64,000 nt of DNA, taken from Peptostreptococcaceae bacterium pGA-8. GTDB lineage: Bacteria; Bacillota; Clostridia; Peptostreptococcales; Anaerovoracaceae. The stretch covers positions 108,080 to 172,079 of the forward strand of contig FONK01000003.1 in NCBI GenBank assembly GCA_900112915.1, given 5' to 3'. Positions 55,441 to 64,000 of the stretch are shown piece by piece. Every line of letters begins with the position of its first letter. The first letter of the stretch is position 1. The translations under genes and the position numbers were made by a program. Below the pieces are notes generated by a model that was given only the letters and a program-made list of their open reading frames with translations, had not been told where the DNA came from and did not search any database.

Positions 55441-56603
55441 TGTCAATTTTAGGAGATTTTTACTTTTTTGGATGGTTGGCTCTGCTGGCCATTCCGGCTG
55501 TGTTATTAGGTATTCTGGAGAAGCCTATAAAGTATTATCTACCGATAGTAAGCATTTTCTTTATTTGGCACGCCATTGAGGATAACAAAACGGCGCTGAT
55601 GTATTTAGTAGGCTATTGTCTGTGGCAAATGCTCCTGATTAAGGCTTACCTGATACTTAATAAAAAATTTGAAAGAAATGCATATATTTATTATGCGGCA
55701 CTGATGCTTTCCCTTGCACCCTTAGTTATATATAAGCTGGCGCATTTCTACTTAGGAGAGAGTTGGCTCGGTTTCCTTGGAATTTCGTACATGACATTTA
55801 AGTCGGTACAAATTATAATTGAAATATATGATAGAATAATTAAGGAATTGAATGTATTTGAATTTTTCAACTTCCTGATTTTCTTCCCGGCAATAGTCTC
55901 CGGACCGATTGATAGAAGCAGAAGATTTTCAGAGGATTTTAATAATATTCTGCCTAGAGAGCAATATCTGGAAATGGTAGGAGAAGGACTGTTCAAAATA
56001 CTTCTTGGTATGTTTTACAAGATGGTTATGGCAGCCAGTATATATCAGTCGGTAGTGTGGTTAGGTGAAGAGGACGGAGTAAAGGCTGCATTGATTTACA
56101 TGTACAGCTATGGAATATATCTTTTCTTCGACTTCGCCGGGTACAGCTTAATGGCTGTGGGAGCAGCTTATTTGTTCGGCATAAAGGCTCCGGATAATTT
56201 TAATAAGCCGTTTATAAGTCTCGATGTTAAGGAATTTTGGGACAGATGGCACATAACCCTTTCTCACTGGTTGAGAGATTTTCTCTTTTCAAGGCTTATG
56301 ATGAAGGCTATAAAAGGAAAGTGGTTTAAGAGCAAGTTAACCATGTCAACTGTAGGCTTTATGGTGAATATGACCGTAATGGGACTTTGGCATGGACTTG
56401 ATATATACTATATCATTTACGGTGTTTACCATGGGATTTTACTTTCGCTGACCGAAATATATCAGAAGAAATCCAAGTTCCATAAAAAACACAAGAAGGA
56501 AACCTGGTACAAGACTGTATCATGGTTCATAACATTTAACTTAGTGATGTTCGGCTTCTTTATTTTCTCAGGCAGACTTACTAAGATATTGGGAATTGTA
56601 TAA
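55440..56603 (+). CDS. dltB: Teichoic acid D-alanyltransferase DltB (MBOAT)
   Basis: 387 residues, about ten membrane spans. MBOAT catalytic histidine in GLWHGLDIYY, with DRWHITLSHWLRDF ahead of it. Transfers D-alanine across the membrane from DltC. Translationally coupled to dltA. Confidence 0.95.
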   Translation: MSILGDFYFFGWLALLAIPAVLLGILEKPIKYYLPIVSIFFIWHAIEDNKTALMYLVGYCLWQMLLIKAYLILNKKFERNAYIYYAALMLSLAPLVIYKLAHFYLGESWLGFLGISYMTFKSVQIIIEIYDRIIKELNVFEFFNFLIFFPAIVSGPIDRSRRFSEDFNNILPREQYLEMVGEGLFKILLGMFYKMVMAASIYQSVVWLGEEDGVKAALIYMYSYGIYLFFDFAGYSLMAVGAAYLFGIKAPDNFNKPFISLDVKEFWDRWHITLSHWLRDFLFSRLMMKAIKGKWFKSKLTMSTVGFMVNMTVMGLWHGLDIYYIIYGVYHGILLSLTEIYQKKSKFHKKHKKETWYKTVSWFITFNLVMFGFFIFSGRLTKILGIV

Positions 56604-56619
56604 ATTGGAGGAAAAAATA

Positions 56620-56853
56620 ATGGAAAAGAAAATTTTAGAAATGATTGCAGAGCTTTGTGGAGACGAAATCGTCCTTGAAGATGGAGACATCAACCTGCTT
56701 GAAAATGATTTAATTGATTCACTTGATTACACAGATTTATTAGTTCAATTTGAGGAAGAATTTGGTATCGTAATGTCACCTTCTGAGCTTACAAGAGAGC
56801 AGATGGATACTCCAAACAAAATAGTAGAGCAGGTAATGGCGAGAGTTGCCTAG
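56620..56853 (+). CDS. dltC: D-alanyl carrier protein
   Basis: 77 residues from the ATG 8 bases after GGAGG. Phosphopantetheine serine in DSLD (S34). Acidic helical carrier for activated D-alanine. Confidence 0.94.
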   Translation: MEKKILEMIAELCGDEIVLEDGDINLLENDLIDSLDYTDLLVQFEEEFGIVMSPSELTREQMDTPNKIVEQVMARVA

Positions 56854-56869
56854 AAAGCCAAGGTTTTTC

Positions 56870-58036
56870 ATGAAGAAGATAATTGCCTTTTTCCTTGGGC
56901 TGATACTATTTTTCTTAAGTGCAGTTGGAATACATTTTTTCAACTCCAATGGACTTAAGGTTGAAAGCAAAGAATTCGGCACATGGATAAATGCATATAA
57001 AGATATGTCCTACGAGGCAATCAGATTAAATTTAAATAAAGATACCATGCCTGTAATGGGATCGTCTGAATTTCAGCACGGAAGAAAGACAGATTTTCAT
57101 CCAAGGAAGGTATTTAAGCATAAGGATATAGATTTGATGCTGTTGGGGTCTGCATACACGCAATCCCTCTACCACGCTACCCTTTTGGCAAGCGTTGAGA
57201 AGGATTTGAAAAATAGAAAGGCGGTCCTCATTATATCCCCTTCATGGTTTAAGAAAGCAGGAATTAAAAGCAACGCCTTTGCAGCCAAGTTTTCAGAAAC
57301 ACAGTATGTTGCGATGCTGGAAAATCCAAGAATTTCAACGGATATCAAGAAGCATATTGCAGAGGAGACAATAAAAGGCTTAAGAAAATTTCCTGAGATG
57401 AAAAGCCGTGTAAAAAGGTATAACAGACTTTTTCTGACAAAGGATGCAGCCATCGGAGATAGAATGTTTTATCTCGGAAGAAAGCTTTTTATAAATGAAA
57501 AGGATACGGTGACTGTTTTAACAGCACTGAAAACAACTAAAATCAGGAAGGGCTTGAAGGCGAATTTAAGCAAAAAATCTCCGGACTGGACTAAGCTGAT
57601 AAATAAGGCTGCATCGATTTCCAACCGAAAGTCGGGAAACAACAAATTTTTTATGGATCATAAATTCTATGAAAATAAAATAGTTCCGAGAATGGGGAAA
57701 AAGAAGGATTCAAGCCTAAATGACAGCTATGCCGTATCACCGGAATATGCTGACCTGGAAACCTTTTTCAAGGTATGCAAGGAGACTGACATTGAGGCAA
57801 ATGTTATAATTTTGCCTATAAATGGTTATTGGTATGACTATACAGGCTTCCCAAGAGAGGAAAGGGAAATTGTAGTGACTAAGATTGGAGATTTGGCAAA
57901 AAAGTATAATGCCAATGTTACCAATTTATTCGATTATTCCTATGAGGAATATTTCTTTGAGGATACAGTTCACCCTTCAGAGAAGGGATGGGTAATATTA
58001 AATGAAGCAATTGAACAAATATATAAAAAAGATTAG
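56870..58036 (+). CDS. dltD: Teichoic acid D-alanyltransferase DltD
   Basis: 388 residues from the ATG preceded by AAGG; one N-terminal membrane anchor (about 5-25), then an extracellular SGNH-like domain with MGSSEFQHG containing the candidate serine and DTVHPSEKGW with the Asp/His of the site. Completes D-alanine transfer on the outer face. Its 3' end overlaps dltX. Confidence 0.92.
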   Translation: MKKIIAFFLGLILFFLSAVGIHFFNSNGLKVESKEFGTWINAYKDMSYEAIRLNLNKDTMPVMGSSEFQHGRKTDFHPRKVFKHKDIDLMLLGSAYTQSLYHATLLASVEKDLKNRKAVLIISPSWFKKAGIKSNAFAAKFSETQYVAMLENPRISTDIKKHIAEETIKGLRKFPEMKSRVKRYNRLFLTKDAAIGDRMFYLGRKLFINEKDTVTVLTALKTTKIRKGLKANLSKKSPDWTKLINKAASISNRKSGNNKFFMDHKFYENKIVPRMGKKKDSSLNDSYAVSPEYADLETFFKVCKETDIEANVIILPINGYWYDYTGFPREEREIVVTKIGDLAKKYNANVTNLFDYSYEEYFFEDTVHPSEKGWVILNEAIEQIYKKD

Positions 58037-58163
58037 AGGTCTTTTCACCGGCGAATTGCTAAAATATACTATATTGTTTTGGGCTTTGATGTTGGCAATA
58101 TATCTATATTTATTATATGTCAGCATGGCTCAGGCACCGGCATTTACATATGCTGAGTTTTAG
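58002..58163 (+). CDS. dltX: DltX-like small membrane protein
   Basis: 53 residues in a frame overlapping the end of dltD by 35 bases. Basic N-terminus (MKQLNKYIKK), one membrane span (about 22-42) and the C-terminal ending APAFTYAEF, close to the conserved FIYNEF tail of DltX, which family studies show is needed for D-alanylation. DltX genes usually precede dltA; this one is at the 3' end. GAAGGGATGGG lies about 11 bases before the ATG. The gene ends 15 bases before rlmD. Confidence 0.75.
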   Translation: MKQLNKYIKKIRGLFTGELLKYTILFWALMLAIYLYLLYVSMAQAPAFTYAEF

Positions 58164-58178
58164 CATGGAGAACAGAAG

Positions 58179-59525
58179 ATGAGCACAATAAAAAAAGGCG
58201 CTATAATAACTACGGAAATAGTGGATATGGATCATAAAGGCGATGGAATTGGACGGGTTGGTTCAACTGTTGTCTTTATAAAGGGGGCGGTAATCGGTGA
58301 CAAGGTTAAGGCTGTAGCCAAGACCACCGCTGCCAAGAAAAACTATTTTACAGCTGAGCTTGTTGAGATTGAAGAGCTGTCGCCGTTGAGGAAGACTCAG
58401 TGGGAGGTCTGTCCGCACAAAGCGGAGGGCTGCGGCGGATGCAAGCTTTCTGAGTTGGAATATACCGCTCAGGCAGATCTGAAGGTTAAGCAGCTTACAG
58501 AAACCTTAAAGCGTATAGGTAGAATTGAAGAGCCTGAGGTTAAGTCAATTATAGAGGCTGATCGCATTTATAATTACAGAAATAAGGCGGTTTTATCTCA
58601 GGACAACGGCAAGGTTGGCTTTTTAGCAGGCAGGTCAAATAGGGTTATTGACTGTGAAACTTGCCAAATCAACGCTGATGAAACAATGGCTGTAGCGAGG
58701 GCTGTCAGAAGGTATATTGCTGCAAATCCGGATGCCGGTAAAAGAATTAAGCAGATACTTGTTCGCTTGGGAGAGGTAGATGAAACTGGTGAAAGAGAAG
58801 TTCAGATAGGCATTTTAGATAAGGCCAAAACCTTTGATCCTATTATAGAATTAGCAGAAGAAATCGCTGAGGATGTTAATTTAGTATCATTTTATTGGGC
58901 AAAGGACGCAGATAAATGGAGACATGTTGCCGGCAAGACAACTATTAATTGCAGAATTGGCGACAAAAGATATGAGGTGTCACCGGGAGCGTTTTTCCAA
59001 ATAAATGATGAGCAGGTTTTAAAGCTTTATGACAAGGTTAAGGAATACGCCGGGCTAACCGGTGAAGAAGTGATCCTGGACGCATACTGCGGTGTCGGGA
59101 CCATTGGTCTTCATCTTGCTGATAAAGCAAAGTACATTGTCGGTATAGAAAAAGTAAGAGCTGCAATATTGGATGCCAATAGAAATGCGACTATAAATGG
59201 CGTTGTAAATGCAAGGTATTTCGTTGGAACCTCTGAAAGCACGTTGTCACAGCTTTATGCGGGACACAGAAATGACTTTGAACTGGAGAAAATTGATGTT
59301 GCCATTGTAGACCCGCCGAGAGCCGGATGTGCCTGGCCTTTAATAGACACCCTGGTACAGCGCAGAGTGAAAAAAATAATTTATGTGTCATGTGACCCTG
59401 CAACCTTGGCGAGGGATGTGGCGATATTACAGGAAAATGGATATACCTTCAAGGAATGTACCCCCGTGGATATGTTTCCGCAATGTAATAATGTGGAGAC
59501 TATAGCTCTTCTGTCAAGGAAGTAA
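58179..59525 (+). CDS. rlmD: 23S rRNA (uracil-5-)-methyltransferase, RlmD/RlmCD type
   Basis: 448 residues. N-terminal TRAM domain (about 1-62), iron-sulphur cysteines in CPHKAEGCGGCKL and CETC, the SAM site DAYCGVGTIGLHLA, and the catalytic cysteine in SCDPATLARD with DPPRAGC. Methylates uridine in 23S rRNA. It follows the dlt operon by 15 bases, so may share its message. Confidence 0.92.
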   Translation: MSTIKKGAIITTEIVDMDHKGDGIGRVGSTVVFIKGAVIGDKVKAVAKTTAAKKNYFTAELVEIEELSPLRKTQWEVCPHKAEGCGGCKLSELEYTAQADLKVKQLTETLKRIGRIEEPEVKSIIEADRIYNYRNKAVLSQDNGKVGFLAGRSNRVIDCETCQINADETMAVARAVRRYIAANPDAGKRIKQILVRLGEVDETGEREVQIGILDKAKTFDPIIELAEEIAEDVNLVSFYWAKDADKWRHVAGKTTINCRIGDKRYEVSPGAFFQINDEQVLKLYDKVKEYAGLTGEEVILDAYCGVGTIGLHLADKAKYIVGIEKVRAAILDANRNATINGVVNARYFVGTSESTLSQLYAGHRNDFELEKIDVAIVDPPRAGCAWPLIDTLVQRRVKKIIYVSCDPATLARDVAILQENGYTFKECTPVDMFPQCNNVETIALLSRK

Positions 59526-59611
59526 TAAGAAAAAGCGTAGAAAAACCTTGAAATCAAAAGGTTTAGAGAAAAATGCAGAGGTTTGGACAGTTGGTTTACA
59601 TTGTATTTTTA

Positions 59612-59747
59612 GGGTGTTTGACAATAGTCCTGACCACTGGAAAATAGAGGGGTGTGGCAACAGAACTGCTTTTTCTGCTTGGCGTAACAACAGGACTATT
59701 GTCAAAAGCAGTTTTTAAGGGTGTGTGACTATAGAACTATTGTCAAA
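59612..59747. repeat. Iterated and inverted repeats before the recombinase
   Basis: TTGACAATAGTCCTG (59618-59632) and its exact complement (59691-59705) form a 15-bp inverted repeat. Variants of GGGTGT.TGAC.ATAGAAC occur at 59612, 59650 and 59719, and GAACTATTGTCAAAA repeats one arm at 59735. This fills most of the 312-bp gap 59526-59837, which has no gene. Could be a recombination or replication site. Confidence 0.5.
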
Positions 59748-59837
59748 ATTTTTTGATTAAGAATTACGAAAATAGACTAATAATCATTATGCCAAATAAA
59801 CGACCTAATTATGCTAAAATTGAAAGGGGACTCGAGT

Positions 59838-60774
59838 GTGGATGAACTAAATAGAATTCATGAAAACATAACAGTGATACAACCTCGGAGAGTGATTAAG
59901 GATTATGCTGTTGGTATCTATGCTCGTGTAAGTACCAAATCGTAGGGAACAAATGGAAAGCTTGGCTACACAAGTATCAGGGCTTACTAGGTTGGCAGCG
60001 GCTCATAGAACTTGGTTTGTGGCAGATATTTTTCTAGATGTTGCTTCTGCTAAAACAGGAACATTAAGAACAGAATTCAATAGAATGATAAGTGAATGTG
60101 AAAAAGGAAATATCGATATTATACTTACAAAAAGTATTAGTCGTTTTGGACGTGACACACAGGAATGTCTGGAATCCATACGAAAGATTCGTGCAGCGGG
60201 CAAAAGAATTATTTTTGAACGAGATAAGATTGACACAGAAGCAATAGGCGATGAATTGCTTATCAGTGTGATTGAAGCTTGTGAACAGTCTGAGAATGAA
60301 TGGAGAAGTGAAAATATACGTTGGGGGCTGAAGAGGAAAGCAGAGACAGGATTATATAATCGTCCTTGTTATGGATACAAAAAAGATAAATATGGAATGC
60401 TAGTTATTGATGACGAACAAGCTAAAGTCGTCAGAGATATTTTTAATTGGTATCTGGAGGGGTGTAGCATAGGTGGAATTATAAAGAGATTGGAAACAAA
60501 CGGTATTAAATCGCCAAAAGGAAAAGAACGCTGGAGCAAAAAAGGAATTGAATCCACATTAACAAGGCAGAAGTATACAGGAGATGTGGCAATTGCTGAT
60601 TCTGGCGGCTCCGAGAATCAGTATTTGAATAAGGAACACCATGAGGGAATAATATCAAAAGAGCAATTTGAAGCAGTTCAACTTGAGATGGAGTCCCGCA
60701 GCAATGTGGAAGTTTTAGAAGATGGAACAGTGCGTAGAAAGAATAAAAAATATAGCTCGAAGAGAGGAAAATAA
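59838..60774 (+). pseudogene. Serine recombinase with a frameshift
   Basis: The first 35 codons from GTG read VDELNRIHENITV...VGIYARVSTKS with the catalytic serine in ARVS, then stop at TAG (59943-59945). One base later, the reading frame resumes as REQMESLATQVSGLTRLA and runs to 60774: resolvase domain (ITKSISRFGRDT) and recombinase domain (RPCYGYKKD, KGERWS.KGIESTL). One inserted base near 59943 (probably the T) explains it. About 312 residues if repaired, near the length of site-specific serine recombinases of mobile elements. A short further start, MKSQP, follows and is cut off. Confidence 0.8.
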
Positions 60775-60911
60775 TAGGAGACCAACTATGAAAAGTCAAC
60801 CCTGAATTAGCAAAAAATTCTTTTTTCTATCGATGGTAAAAAAGGGTAACCTTAACAAGGCTCCCAGGTGGGCGCTTTTAAACAAATCTATCGATATGGT
60901 ATACAGACCTC

Positions 60912-62084
60912 TTATTCGAGGTTAAATTCCAAGTCGTTTGTCATCATTTTCCAGATGACTCTGACGAGCTTGCCGGCACAATGTCCCAGGGCATTATAGT
61001 GAGTCCGGCCTTCCGCTTTCTTGGCGTCATAGTAAGCCTTGAAAGTAGTGTTGTTCTTCACAACATTGTGAGCTGCATTTATCAGAGCATAACGCAGTAC
61101 TTTGGATCCACGCCTTGACATCTTGGTCCTGCGGGCCTGAAAGTTACCCGACTGACATACAGAAGGGTCTAGACCTGCAAAGGCAAGCAGCTTACCGGGA
61201 CTGGAGAAACGGTGAATATCACCTATTTCACCGAGTATCATTCCGCCGTTGATGTAACCGATACCCGGAATGGTCATGATAACTGAGTCATTGAATTTCA
61301 TGATTTCAGTCATCTCTTCTTCCATCTTATTTAACTGGCTATCCAGTAACTCAATCTGTGCAATGGTGTGAGTTATCTGAATAGATAGAGCGCTGTCGGA
61401 TGCACCGACAGACTTCCGTGCGAGAACTCTTAATTCTTTAGCCTGTTCTTTTGTGAAGTGTCCGTGAGAGGTTTTCACAAGCAGACTGGCGAGATGAGTC
61501 ATATGCATGGAAGCAATGGTCTGCGGTGTAGGAGCCTCCTTCAGGAGGGCATAGACAGACTTCTGATGCAAACCGGATTTAAAGAAGTATTGGAGCTCTG
61601 GGAAGACCTCATCAACATAGGCTGTAAGCTGAATTTTTAGCCGAGTCCGTTGCTTGATGGTTTTTTGGTAGAACCGCCCCATGGCCTTGAGATCCATAAG
61701 GTCAAGGTCATAGAAAGTATAGAACCGGTAGGAATCCTGCATCATAAGTGTTTTAGCAATGATGTATGTGTCGGCCTTATCTGTCTTCGTTTTGCGAATG
61801 TTATTCTTTCGCATAGAAGAAGTCTGTATGGGGTTCAACACACACACCTGGAAATTTTCAGCGACAAGGTATCGAACAAGGTTGTCGCCATAGTGTGCCG
61901 TTGATTCAAGACCGATGATGATGCTGTCGGGCTCTGCGTCAAGCGAATTGAGCTTGGAGAGCAGGATTTGGAAGCCATCACCGTCATTTGTAAATTTGAA
62001 CGGCTCAATGAGCACTTCACCGTCAGACGAGATTGCTGAGGCGAAATGGTTGAGTTTGGCAATATCGATGCCAACATAAATCAT
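60912..62084 (-). CDS. IS110-family transposase
   Basis: 390 residues. N-terminal DEDD RuvC-like domain beginning [13 protein letters not shown] with a further acidic residue in [10 protein letters not shown] and [11 protein letters not shown]; helical linker; C-terminal Transposase_20 domain [20 protein letters not shown] and [13 protein letters not shown] with the serine expected in this family. It recombines DNA guided by a bridge RNA. The frame is intact, so the element may be active. GGGAGG precedes the ATG. Confidence 0.93.
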   Translation of the reverse strand: MIYVGIDIAKLNHFASAISSDGEVLIEPFKFTNDGDGFQILLSKLNSLDAEPDSIIIGLESTAHYGDNLVRYLVAENFQVCVLNPIQTSSMRKNNIRKTKTDKADTYIIAKTLMMQDSYRFYTFYDLDLMDLKAMGRFYQKTIKQRTRLKIQLTAYVDEVFPELQYFFKSGLHQKSVYALLKEAPTPQTIASMHMTHLASLLVKTSHGHFTKEQAKELRVLARKSVGASDSALSIQITHTIAQIELLDSQLNKMEEEMTEIMKFNDSVIMTIPGIGYINGGMILGEIGDIHRFSSPGKLLAFAGLDPSVCQSGNFQARRTKMSRRGSKVLRYALINAAHNVVKNNTTFKAYYDAKKAEGRTHYNALGHCAGKLVRVIWKMMTNDLEFNLE

Positions 62085-62285
62085 GAGGTTGTACCTCCCT
62101 TCCTAAAGTCTGATACCGTGATATCCACCCATCTATATCATTGTAGACTTGCGTGAGATAAGTACTCGAGGGCAAAACCCTATGGCACATCCAACTAATA
62201 AACAATTCAGATACAGTTAGCGGCAATACACTCCTTAGAGTAGTCAAGGCTACAGAAACAAATCAAAAGTACACAGTATCTGAAT
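62085..62285 (-). ncRNA. Candidate bridge RNA region of the IS110 element
   Basis: Non-coding interval at the 5' side of the transposase, the location of bridge RNAs in IS110-group elements (family knowledge). On the minus strand it includes the stem-loop GGGTTTTGCCC (near 62167-62182) and other short pairings. No promoter could be picked with confidence; exact ends unknown. Confidence 0.35.
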
Positions 62286-62358
62286 GTATTAAACCACGAT
62301 ATTAAAAAGAAAGGAAAGTAGGTGTTTTTGCTTCTGAAAACATCATACAAGGATACAT

Positions 62359-62508
62359 ATGGGAGATAAATATTCTAAGTCAAATATTAATAATTTTTCA
62401 GGAAATGTTTTTAATGGATCTACTAATATCGTGACAGGAAATAACAAATTTAGTGAACATGAAGAAGATAGGATTGCGAAATATACACCAGAATCCTGGA
62501 GACTGTGA
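62359..62508 (+). pseudogene. Gene truncated by the IS256-type insertion
   Basis: 49 codons beginning MGDKYSKSNINNFSGNVFNG and ending at a TGA inside the IS256 terminal repeat. AGGA lies 6 bases before the ATG. The asparagine/glycine-rich N-terminus is like that of some conflict-system effectors, but nothing firm can be said. The rest of the gene may lie beyond 63987. Confidence 0.5.
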
Positions 62509-63986
62509 AATTTTTTCTGTAAATTCAGATCTTCTATGATAATTGATGTGGCTTAACTGCAGTTTTCTGCTGTTAAGCCATGTTTATTTAATAACAAAAA
62601 TAAGCTGGTATGTCAAGAGCGCCCAGTAGTCTGGGCGTATATTTACTCTTGATATTTCGCCTTTTGTTGCTATACCAGAATCCGATTAGGGTACATGATT
62701 TCCAGTTCACCACGAACTTTCCCCCGGTTTCGGATTGGCATTGTCCATTTTTTGGCAATCTCGAAGGTTCCCAGATATAGAGCTTTTATTAGTGCCTGGG
62801 AGCTTGGAAATACGCTGCGCTGCTTGTTCAATCTACGATAACAAGAATTCAGTGATTCTATGGCGTTTGTAGTGTAAAATGCGGTGCGAACCTCCTTAGA
62901 AAACTTGAAGATTGGGGATATTGCATCCCAGCTTTCATCCCAGCGATTCATCGCACTTGGATACTGCACAGACCATTTTTCTGTTACAGACTCTAACTGC
63001 TTTCTGGCAGCTTCTTCATCTGCAGCAGTATAGATTGTCTTTAAATCTTTTGCAAATGCTTTCATATCCTTGTTTGCAACGTATTTAAGCGTGTTTCTAA
63101 CCATATGTACAATACAGCGTTGCTGCTCCGTTTTGGGAAATGCCGTAGAGATTGCATCCTTGATACCGGTCAAACCATCGGAGCAGAGAATGAGAATGTC
63201 CTGAACTCCACGGTTTTTTAGGCTGTTCAATACAGACAGCCAGTACTTACTACTTTCGTTCTCACCAACAACAATGCTTAGGACTTCTTTCATACCATCT
63301 TCATTGATACCAAGCACCACATATGCTGCAAGTTTCCTGATTACACCATCATCACGTACTGAAAAGTGTACAGCATCAATAAAAACGATTGGGTACACAG
63401 CTGACAAAGGACGATTCTGCCATTCCTCAATTCTTGGAAGGAGCTTATCTGTGATATCCGATACCATTCTCAAATCCATAAATGTCCTCTATGGTTTCTG
63501 AAATCTGTCGTGTAGTCATTCCCTTTGCATACATTGAAATAATCTTCTCATCAATCGAAGAAATATCTTTTTGACGTTTTGGAAGTACTTGCGGTTCAAA
63601 GGAACTTTGGCGATCCTGAGGCACATCTACCTCAAATTCACCGTATTTACTACGCACAGTTTTAGCTTTCGTGCCATTACGATAGTTTGCCTCGCCGGAT
63701 CTTTCATAACGATTATAACCAAGATGGTCATCCATTTCCGTTTCAAGCATATCTTGAATTGTTCCGGAAAGTAGAGCTTTTAAGGCATCTTGAATATCAT
63801 CAGCAGACTGGATATCATACTCCTGAAGCAAGCCTTGGATAATATTTCTTTTTCCCTCAGTCATTGGTTTTGGTTTGTAAACTTCTTTTTTTCTGTTTGC
63901 CATAATAAAAGGCCTCCTATGATTTTAATATTTTATCATACAAGACCTTTGTATTGTTTAATTTACAGAGATTTTTTCACAGGCTC
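62499..63986. mobile_element. IS256-type insertion sequence
   Basis: 27-bp terminal inverted repeats (62499-62525 and 63960-63986) match at 22 of 27 positions, sharing CTGTGAAA and CTGTAAATT. The outside flanks AGAATCCTG and AGATCCTG look like an 8-9 bp target duplication with one base lost. About 1.49 kb, normal for the family. It holds a single, frameshifted transposase. Confidence 0.8.
62670..63903 (-). pseudogene. IS256-family transposase, frameshifted
   Basis: The first part (63903-63445) reads MANRKKEVYKPKPMTEG to IEDIYGFEN and then runs out of frame; the second (from 63479) resumes MVSDITDKLLPRIEEW and continues to the end. In intact relatives a short stretch lies between, so a deletion that is not a multiple of three near 63480 broke it. 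DDE residues remain: FIDAVHFSVRDD, LILCSDGLTG and NAIESLNS. About 400 residues if repaired. Confidence 0.85.
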
Positions 63987-64000
63987 AGATCCTGTTTGGA

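Larger units (their letters stand above)
60797..62285. mobile_element. IS110-family insertion sequence (ends approximate)
   Basis: Contains the transposase gene, with non-coding flanks of roughly 110 and 200 bases. IS110 elements lack terminal inverted repeats, so ends cannot be fixed; CTGAAT occurs at both proposed ends (60802 and 62280). The longer flank, upstream of the transposase, is where IS110-group elements encode a bridge RNA. It contains GGG-TTTT-CCC-type and 10-bp inverted repeats (ATTCAGATAC at 62205-62214 and complement at 62276-62285). Confidence 0.55.

Overview
The window comes from a low-GC, Gram-positive, obligately anaerobic amino-acid fermenter of the Clostridia (inferred). 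The signs are strong GGAGG ribosome binding sites, AGA-rich codon use in the abundant enzymes, WhiA, a dlt operon, an ntp-type ATPase, pyruvate:ferredoxin oxidoreductase, and a nearly complete lysine fermentation pathway. The closest functional analogues I know are Acetoanaerobium (Clostridium) sticklandii and Fusobacterium.

Layout. (1) 1-14117: lysine fermentation. It opens with the 3' part of a sigma54-dependent activator, followed by two tandem kdd paralogues, kamA, the KamB/KamC-type accessory ATPases, kamD and kamE, an AtoE short-chain fatty acid carrier, and atoD/atoA CoA-transferase. (2) 14214-25733: mostly housekeeping: tRNA-editing proteins (AlaX, YbaK), an iron alcohol dehydrogenase behind a Rex-like operator, a DnaA-box cluster, an EamA transporter, a desulforedoxin-like protein and PFOR. 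(3) 25917-31258: a second lysine-linked locus with an NhaC-family transporter read from a near-perfect sigma54 promoter, a divergent second sigma54 activator, and D-serine dehydratase. (4) 32066-38981: a compositionally different block with a split membrane sensor, a histidine kinase, a LuxR-type regulator, a receiver-like protein, and a cell-wall-anchored surface protein interrupted by an in-frame TAA. (5) 39216-44860: murB, a PHP protein, rapZ, kce and whiA, with kce occupying the place usual for yvcK. (6) 44969-53556: a nine-gene ntp ATPase operon with sodium-type ligands in the rotor subunit. (7) 53836-59525: dltABCD, an unlisted dltX at the 3' end, and rlmD. (8) 59526-64000: a mobile-element graveyard with a frameshifted serine recombinase, an IS110 element, a truncated gene and a frameshifted IS256-type element.

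How it works together: lysine enters (probably through the NhaC-type carrier), KamA makes beta-lysine, KamDE makes 3,5-diaminohexanoate, Kdd deaminates it oxidatively, Kce cleaves the keto acid with acetyl-CoA, and AtoDA recycles CoA. AtoE may export the acids, and the ATPase and carriers may share a sodium cycle. No kal (3-aminobutyryl-CoA ammonia-lyase) gene is in the window.

The most notable observation is that both sigma54 activators carry an N-terminal sensor domain that is visibly related to the enzyme Kdd itself, with the nucleotide-binding glycine motif lost in the one copy where it can be examined. They lie beside kdd and the transporter, with matching sigma54 promoters and palindromic upstream sites. 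This looks like a metabolic enzyme recruited as the intermediate sensor of its own pathway.
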